Shown here in pieces: positions 57,740 to 64,000 of a DNA stretch of 64,000 bases (within the stretch, counting starts at the first letter, position 1; every line of letters starts with the position of its first letter). The position numbers were made by a program, and so were the translations under genes. The DNA comes from Takakia lepidozioides (Eukaryota > Streptophyta > Takakiopsida > Takakiales > Takakiaceae): NCBI GenBank assembly GCA_030704615.1, contig CM060734.1:18786001-18850000 (forward strand), read 5' to 3'. The notes under the pieces were generated by a model, which saw nothing but the letters and a program-made list of their open reading frames with translations, searched no databases and was not told the origin of the DNA.

Positions 57740-60040
57740 GCCAACCTTTCTAACTATAGACCAATTACCTTACTCAACCCTTCTTATAAGATAATTGCGA
57801 AAGCCTTGGCCTTAAGACTCCAGCCCCTGTTCCCTAAGCTGATTCGCCCTGAGTAGATAGGGTTTCTGAAGAACAGAATGATCTTGGATAACATTCTGCT
57901 CTCCAATGAGGTCATGCATTCTGCCTTTCATGAACATCAACCTATTGCTATGGTAATGCTTGATTTTCAGAAAGCGTTTGATAGCATTAGTTGGTCTTAC
58001 TTGCTTGCTGCCTTGAAGGAAATCCATTGGACTTCTAAGTAAGTTGCTTGACCTTAGTGTTGATAAATACTGCGATCCTTGTGGGGCTGACTTGGGGTTA
58101 TGTTGGCTGCAAGACGGTCAAGCTCATGAGCTTTTGGGTCACCAGTTTGGTCATGACCTCAGTGATGATCTCAGATTTGCAGCAGTTCTTGCTAAGCTCA
58201 AACGAAAGTTGTCCCATTGGAGCTCATTACATCGAACACTGGTCGTCTGCAATCAGGTTCTTGAGGTTTCCACTTGGTTCATTGCCTCGGTGTGGGCTCC
58301 TGGCTCAGCCATCATTCGTAAGATCAAATCTATGATGAGAAACTTTATTTGGGGCGCCACTTCAGCCTCAACAAACAAGAGGGCATTAGTGAGCTGGACA
58401 CAACTTTGTCAAAAAAAGAAACATGGTGGCCTTTGTGTCATGGATCCCCAAGCTCAAATTACGGCCTTACTTGCCAAGTGGGTTCCTCGTGTTTTCACTC
58501 ACTTGTCCAGCCCTTAGAGCACACTGGTCAGGCTTCACATTGCTGCTGCTACTCCTAAATCCAGCCTCATTTGGCCTGATTCGATTAAGTGGAATATGGT
58601 ACAAGGCGGAAGGTCTAATTCCAGCCCAGGGAAGGGGTCGAAAGCAAAACAGTCCATTTGGTCAGCCTGGTGTAAGATAAGACCTTTTCTTGCTCAATCC
58701 CAACCTTCTTCTTTTGATGAGGTTTTGAGGCAGGCCTTGTTTGGGAATTTCAATAGGGATTCCAAGGCTTTAGTTCTTTGCACCAGCCGTTGGGCTCACT
58801 AGGAGTCTGCTGGTCTGTCTCACATGCTGCATTTTTGGGACTTGAACTCTGGCTCCATCATCTCTCCTAACTCTACTGCTCAAGGATTTTCCTTGAGAAG
58901 AATTTCCCAGGGCTGGGATGCAGTTATGGGCAACCTCCCCCCACGCTGGACTGATTTGTTAGCGCAACCTAACAACTTCATCCCCCCTCATGACTTGGTT
59001 TTGCTGAGGGTTCAGTGCTTAAAGCCTTCTTCGCTTCCACAAGAAGCCTCAATTCTTTCGCTGGAATCTGCTTCAGCATGCAGACTGATGGTACCTTATA
59101 TAATCCTCAACCCCTTTTGATGCCTGCAAGTGCTGAGTTCTATGCCAATCAAAGTTTTCTGCTGCAGCTCTGGTAAGTCCAGCCCTTTGCCCCCGGAGGA
59201 GCTTCATCACTACAATAGTTCTTTCATTTGGTTTTTTTCTGCCTCTGTTAGGTTGCTGCAATTTGATCCCAAGGAGTGGGTTTGGATGAACAAAAACCAT
59301 GACCATTTTTTAGCTTACACAGTCAAGCTGGGGTATTCCTTGATCATGCCTAAACAGACCTTTGAAGGCAAGTGGCAGAAGAAATGGGCCCATATCTGTG
59401 AACAAAGCTTCTCATGGAAACGTGTTTGGACTGATGTTTGGAAAAAACATAGGCCTTCCAAAATTGCAGGGTTCCTTCAAGGAAGATTGCGAACATGATT
59501 ATACCTGTTGGTGCTACTCTTACTGACCCCCCTTCCAACTGTGCAGTGTGTCATTTGAATTGCCCTGAGGACATTGAGCATTGCCTCGTGCTCTGTTCCT
59601 TTGCGCAAGCTGTTTGGTCTCGTGCCCTTTCTCTCTACTCTCATTGGAACTCTCACTTACTCTGTCACTGCCCTGCTTCTGAATAGCAAAGGTGGTGTTC
59701 ATTTTCACTCTTGCCCTGTTTGGGGATCCCTCAGAGGCATTGTCTTGTGGCAGATATGGAAGATGAGATGTGCTGTTGTTTTCCAGAGTTCCATGCCCGT
59801 CTGGAGAAGGCTTTATTCTTGGCTCATTTAGACATGTTGTCTGAGGCTAGGAAATCTTGGTTGAATCGTGTGACAGTTATCCCCAAATGTGGGAACAGGA
59901 GGAGATCCCAGCTCTTCGCTGCCTTCGACAACTCTTGGGGAAAAGGTCGGGTGTTCTGCAGGAGAGTTTCTGACACGTGGGTCATCTAGGAAGAAGGCCT
60001 CCCACCCTGTTGGACTTTCTGTAACCTAGTCACTTTTTTT
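57740..60040 (+). mobile_element. Truncated LINE (L1-type) with the reverse-transcriptase core deleted
   Basis: Reading across frames: YRPITLLNPSYKIIAKALAL, an in-frame stop, IGFLKNRMILDNILLSNEVM, MLDFQKAFDSISWSYLLAAL (RT motif A), then near 58040 an abrupt jump to LKRKLSHWSSLHRTLVVCNQ, MMRNFIWGATSASTNKRALV and SWTQLCQKKKHGGL (RT C-terminal domain). The part holding motifs B and C (the FADD box) is missing. Further on, NCAVCHLNCPEDIEHCLVLC (59530-59590) is the zf-RVT zinc-binding motif. Many stops and shifts; a dead copy. Confidence 0.85.
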
Positions 60041-60316
60041 TTTTTTTCCGAGTAGGAGGGGTTGGGGGGAGAAACGTCACCTTGGCATGTTGTCCAAGAG
60101 GATCTGCACCTTCACTTTTTAAAATTTTATTATTTTGGCCTTAATTTTTGCAATGCCACATTGTCAGAGATCCTGTGAAGGAACACCACATGAGACTCTT
60201 ATTATTCCCTTCCTCCCACATAGCTCTTAGGCCTCCTACAGTCTATCCGCTATAAGTGCTCCCTGGGCTGGGCCCTAAGTGTTATCCTTCTATGTTTTGT
60301 TGGCTCTGTCCCGCAA

Positions 60317-60383
60317 GGGATAGAGGCATTGTGGAGACTTCTTGCCTAGGCGGAGAATGGAGAACTAGGCTTATCCATTAACC

Positions 60384-60471
<88 letters not shown>

Positions 60472-60830
60472 TAGTCTTTAGAAGGTTGATGGGACATGGG
60501 ACCTCCAAGGGATAGAGGCCTTGTGGAGACTTCTTGCCTAGACGGAGAATGGAGAACTAGGCTTATCCATTAAGCCGAGAGAGAGAGAGAGAGAGAGAGC
60601 CTAGTCTTTAGGAGGTTGATGGGACATGGGACCTCCAAGGGATAGAGGTATTGTGGAGACTTCTTGCCTAGGCGAGAACAGAGAACTGGCTTATCCATTA
60701 AGCCTAGAGAGAGAGAGCCTAGTCTTTAGAGGGTTGATGGGACCCGCAAGGGATAGAGGCATTGTGGAGACATCTTTGGGGAGAGAACTAGGCTTATCCA
60801 TTAAGCCTAGTCTATGGAGGATTGATGGGA
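60317..60830. repeat. Minisatellite of four units with an internal (GA)n
   Basis: The units start GGGATAGAGG at 60317, 60509, 60639 and 60750 and contain TTGTGGAGACTTCTTGCCTA, AACTAGGCTTATCCATTAA, a GA tract, then CCTAGTCTTTAGAGGTTGA or a variant. The GA tract is 84 bases in unit one (60386-60469), 23 in unit two (60577-60599), 12 in unit three (60706-60717) and absent in unit four. Confidence 0.92.
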
Positions 60831-61395
60831 ATGACTCATGAAGCCCTACAAAAAGTATAAAACAACAACCACAAAATCAACAAAATCACATGACAAAGCC
60901 TCTTGTGGCGAGGCTGCTTGTTTCGTTTTTTTTTTTCTATTTTAGGGTTGCCTCAGTTTATTAAGTGGCCCTCAATACCTAACTGCTATTTTCCTCAAAA
61001 CTAGATTAATTTATGTAAGAAGTCCATCTTGGTTGGGCTTTGAAACCTAATTTGGGACCATTATTACACTTAACTTAAATTAAAGGCTGTCAGACAGTGG
61101 GATCATTGATTCATGTAGTTATAAACCCTTTGTTTTCACCAAACTTGGGTACATAAGTCAACTCATTAGTTCCTGGGGTATTTTATTCTAGTGTTCACTA
61201 TGTTTCGTCCAATATTCAAGTGTTTGTACAACAACAGGATGAGGTCAAAAGTCATAACTTCCATGATGATTACGTGATTACCAAACTTGTCCCTTTTTAT
61301 TTTATTTTAAAAATAAAAATATCAAAACTGAGCCATTTAGAGAAGAATATACCTAAATGCATGTTCAAGAGTGTCCTAGGTGGTTATTTTTTCCA
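60831..61395. other. AT-rich gene-poor stretch
   Basis: No gene or repeat with recognisable structure is seen. Confidence 0.4.
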
Positions 61396-61790
61396 CCTGT
61401 TGTGACATTTTTTTTTTTTAAAAAAAAATTATGGCAAAGGGGACGGAGACCCTTTTAATCAAATTAGATTTTAAAAAGGTTCACAAAAAGGTGGAAAAAA
61501 TAACCACATGGGAGGTCGTAAGGCTAACAGAGGGGAATCTTCCCCGTAACCATAGCCTACAAGCTATCTGAAGAGGTGAGAAAGCCGAGAAATGAGAAAA
61601 CCGAGAAAGGAGAAGACAGATGGTGTAACGAGATGAGAAGAGGGAAGAAGAGTGCCAAGGAGAATGCTGATAAGCAGCAAAATTATCCAAGCCTAGAGTG
61701 AAGATGGACGAGAATGCCACACTGTAGTAGTGGACTGAAACAGGAACCAGGCTACAGATAATGGCAGCTACTACGTACTAGAAACGCAGC
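61396..61790 (-). mobile_element. Retroposon 3' end with poly-A-like tail
   Basis: On the minus strand, AAAGGGTCTCCGTCCCCTTT is followed by CATAATTTTTTTTTAAAAAA and an A-run (poly-T on plus, 61410-61420). It belongs with the retroposon end at 57226. The body shows no surviving ORF. Confidence 0.45.
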
Positions 61791-62084
61791 TGTGTTCTAA
61801 ACTTTGTGACGCGAGCCTTTTTGTGCCTCCAGTTGAAGTCCCCGTCATCTCCATCACAGGAGACATCCCAAGCAGTGGGGTGGGTGACTTGCCAGCAGAA
61901 CCGCATGACAGGTAGATAGGTTCCGAGTGTGTCATTTTTGCCCCAGGACTGTTGAAAATCATCGAGCAGCTGCTTCCCGCATTGTTCTGAAGATCTGGAA
62001 ACAGCTGCACACAGAATGTTCCAAGCTTTTCTCCCCTCAGCAACGACGCAATGGCGTGAGCGCGCGAGCGTACGCTCACGCAGG

Positions 62085-62220
62085 AGTGACGTGGCGTGAG
62101 CCTGCACCCACGCTGACGTGGCGTGAGCGTCATGTCAGCATGCTGACGTGGCGTGAGCGTCATGTCAGCATGCTGATGTGGCGGCAAATGATGACGTGGC
62201 ACTGTCCGTCATCTGCCATG
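62085..62220. repeat. 30-bp tandem repeat carrying TGACGTGG and inverted ATGCTGAC/GTCAGCAT
   Basis: The unit GCTGACGTGGCGTGAGCGTC + ATGTCAGCAT starts at 62112 and 62142 exactly, with a diverged third at 62172 and a partial copy at 62088. Each junction creates ATGCTGACGT...ATGTCAGCAT inverted arms. TGACGTGG is an ACGT-core motif of the type bound by plant bZIP factors; whether it acts so here is unknown. Confidence 0.85.
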
Positions 62221-62569
62221 TCAGCATTAACATGCGCCGCCTATAACCGAGGATGGTCCTATGACCGTGGAATTAATGCAGGGAGAAAATATCCTCACAA
62301 AGTGTGCGCCATAGAGGTTGCCACGGGAAGACCTTCATCCCTCCTCAAATAACAATGAGAGTTAGGATCATCTTCAAAAGATGATTGTAGTGCATAGCGA
62401 CAGCAAGACATGTAGACTTCGAACGGTGCAATGACAAATGTGCTTTAAAAGTTGACACTCAGAGCTCACTCCGTATAGTTGGAGGCCATATCATTGCACC
62501 GCCGACGAATTGATGTGAATTACACATTTCAAATCATGGTCGTCCACATACCACATTGCATAGTTGATG

Positions 62570-63496
62570 CTACCCATGTGTTGTATCTCGCTGCAATAGA
62601 GTATCGACCTCGTTGAAACTCATAGTGGCCTGGTGAATGAAGTTGTCACGTTTGGGATCGCAAACCATCCTCTTCAAAAATATGAAATACAAATGTTTGC
62701 AGGGTATGAATTTACCTCTCTTGCCCAAACTGGTTGATAGCATATTCACAAAATCAGGACATGTGCAATTGGGAAAATTGGAAACCGTGATGTCGTAGGT
62801 CCTGTCATGAACAGCAGATGTGGAAGTGATGATTGTGAATACCCGACCATATCCTGGATCGAGTACTTCCGTGGTGCTTCCAACACGAGCTTGGAGCATT
62901 CTTGTGGACTCCACTTTGCCAAAGTGTTCAGCGGTTGGAGGGAAACGCCGAACGAGCTTTCCATCTCGTTTGGTTGGCCACAAGTCAGGATTTGCCGGGG
63001 GGACCTGGGAGGACGCAGAAGTAGTAGCACATGCATGGAGTTGGGGTTGTCTCGCAAGGGAAAAACCTGCCTCCCAGATTTCAATCTCCTGAAATCTGAG
63101 ATGTGTTCCCACCTTCACGGGCCAAACGGTTGGAGGAGATGGCTTCATCACTACGGAAGGACGCACAGTTCCATGCACACATCTGGCACAATCATCTGCG
63201 CAGAACCAGAACTTGTGGTTCTTGGCTTCTGGTTGACCGTATGGACGCATCAAACCCGTGAAAGTCGGAGCAGGAGTTCGGGCACCACCTCTGGATATAG
63301 ATGAAGTGCACTTCTCGAAATTAGTTGCCCTGATCGCTGTACATAACTTCACACGAGACCCTACACTTGTGCTTTCTATGTGCCAAACGTGGTCGGGGCA
63401 TGCGGACTCAAGCACATCAAGGGGGTGTTTCTCTCCTGCACCATTCAGTGGCACTGTTTGATGCTTAGCTTGCCGTCGTGTTGGAGGTTCCTCCAC
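62570..63496 (-). CDS. SWIM zinc-finger protein, probably transposon-related
   Basis: 308 codons. The C-terminal part holds a SWIM-type finger, NCTCPDFVNMLSTSLGKRGK followed by FIPCKHLYFIFLKRM (CxC...CxH, about residues 247-274), preceded by YDITVSNFPN and followed by FIHQATMSFNEVDTLLQRD. The N-terminal two-thirds include VWHIESTSVGSRVKLCTAIR and HKFWFCADDCARCVHGTVRP, with several Cys and Trp that may form another metal site. SWIM fingers occur in MULE transposases, FAR1-like regulators and plant proteins of unknown role; no MULE catalytic core is seen, so the class is open. The start is uncertain, because the frame overlaps the upstream ORF and no clear ATG context favours 63496. Confidence 0.55.
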   Translation of the reverse strand: MEEPPTRRQAKHQTVPLNGAGEKHPLDVLESACPDHVWHIESTSVGSRVKLCTAIRATNFEKCTSSISRGGARTPAPTFTGLMRPYGQPEAKNHKFWFCADDCARCVHGTVRPSVVMKPSPPTVWPVKVGTHLRFQEIEIWEAGFSLARQPQLHACATTSASSQVPPANPDLWPTKRDGKLVRRFPPTAEHFGKVESTRMLQARVGSTTEVLDPGYGRVFTIITSTSAVHDRTYDITVSNFPNCTCPDFVNMLSTSLGKRGKFIPCKHLYFIFLKRMVCDPKRDNFIHQATMSFNEVDTLLQRDTTHG

Positions 63497-63914
63497 ATGG
63501 AGGTTCCGGACATGGAGCTATCATGCAGGGAACACGAGGCTTCGAGAAGTTATCACGGTCTTCCCTGTGCGAATCGGAATCCGAACTAGGTGGAGTGTTC
63601 AATTTCCTCTTACAGGAGCCGAATCTCTCCTCCCCTTCAAGATGTGGAACTCTAAAACAAGTGGCGTTCCCTGGGCATACATGCTCACCGCCCGTGCTAT
63701 CTTGATTGGATCCCCAGATCTGTTTGCAGCACGCAACATCAACTCCCATTTGTCCGGACCCTTGCCACCACCCCACCTCGCAAGAAATCACGGTATCGGG
63801 TTTGTTGTTGCAAGCACGTATCAAATCATCTGTTGTTGCCACATACAATCCCGACCTCGTTTCCCAGACTGCTGCAACCATGCGTTGTGCACGTTTCTTT
63901 CTGCCAAATTGCAA
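63465..63914 (-). CDS. Upstream partner ORF of the SWIM protein, likely the same gene split by a shift
   Basis: 149 codons with MQFGRKKRAQRMVAAVWETR, DTVISCEVGWWQGSGQMGVD and an acidic SDSDSHREDRDNF stretch. It overlaps the SWIM ORF by about 30 bases in another frame and on the same strand. Either one base is lost in the overlap (63465-63496) or an intron is present. Tyr/Trp/Cys content looks coding. The window edge lies just upstream, so the N-terminus may extend further. Confidence 0.4.
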   Translation of the reverse strand: MQFGRKKRAQRMVAAVWETRSGLYVATTDDLIRACNNKPDTVISCEVGWWQGSGQMGVDVACCKQIWGSNQDSTGGEHVCPGNATCFRVPHLEGEERFGSCKRKLNTPPSSDSDSHREDRDNFSKPRVPCMIAPCPEPPCGGTSNTTAS

Positions 63915-64000
63915 GATGGCATGTCCGCCATTTCCTCAATGGACATGTTCTGCAAAGTGGAGAACCACACTTCAAACAGTGAACAGAAACAACATAAAGA

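Noticed and set aside
61771-62202. 143-codon ORF with HADMTLTPRQ repeats
   Set aside because: The peptide repeat is a by-product of the 30-bp DNA repeat; the rest has no coding character.

Overview
This window reads as nuclear DNA of a land plant. Protein-coding genes are split by GT-AG introns, three conserved plant protein families are present, and most of the rest is retrotransposons, DNA transposons, tRNA-derived repeats and satellite-like DNA. The heavy transposon load, a pogo-like transposase and a SWIM-finger ORF would fit a large non-seed-plant genome (fern, lycophyte or bryophyte), but that placement is inference. Nothing bacterial (operons, ribosome binding sites, CRISPR) is present.

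Layout. 0-11.4 kb: no intact gene; unrecognised coding remnants on the minus strand (1-290, 534-830, 9.4-9.94 kb), a retroelement Cys/His fragment (2.8 kb), tRNA-derived SINE-like repeats (5.3, 6.1, 7.3, 7.6 kb) and a repeat-peptide ORF (8.2-8.85 kb). 11.39-16.06 kb: one complete but coding-dead Ty1/copia element with 247-bp LTRs, PBS and a 5-bp target duplication. 17.7-22.3 kb: a nine-exon class 3 (diacylglycerol-type) lipase gene with three frame breaks. 23.8-29.9 kb: a higher-order tandem repeat built from two block types, one carrying nested 120-bp units. 30.2-34.1 kb: a hAT transposase gene, its TATA box and, just upstream, a striking array of GCGACCGCC palindromes spaced about 51 bp apart. 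34.1-39.4 kb: fragments (copia pol, receptor kinase), SINE-like copies, hairpins and low-information DNA.

39.96-46.69 kb: a plant aspartic protease gene with both catalytic motifs and a Pro-rich, probably GPI-anchored C-terminus; a 26-bp duplication in exon 1 shifts the frame. 47.75-49.07 kb: an intact F-box/kelch protein resembling SKIP25, minus strand. 49.7-50.6 kb: a non-autonomous pogo element with TA duplication. 52.2-55.7 kb: a decayed pogo transposase whose first catalytic Asp is Asn. 56.0-57.2 kb: a hAT MITE inside a hAT MITE, each with a perfect 8-bp target duplication. 57.7-60 kb: a plus-strand LINE missing its reverse-transcriptase core. 60.3-60.8 kb: a minisatellite with an internal (GA)n that shrinks unit by unit. 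62.1-63.9 kb: TGACGTGG-rich 30-bp repeats beside a SWIM zinc-finger ORF pair.

The three host genes (lipase, aspartic protease, F-box/kelch) show no functional link to one another. The rest of the window is a layered record of transposition: at least two DNA-transposon superfamilies with both transposase-bearing and deleted copies, copia and LINE retroelements, and SINE-like repeats.
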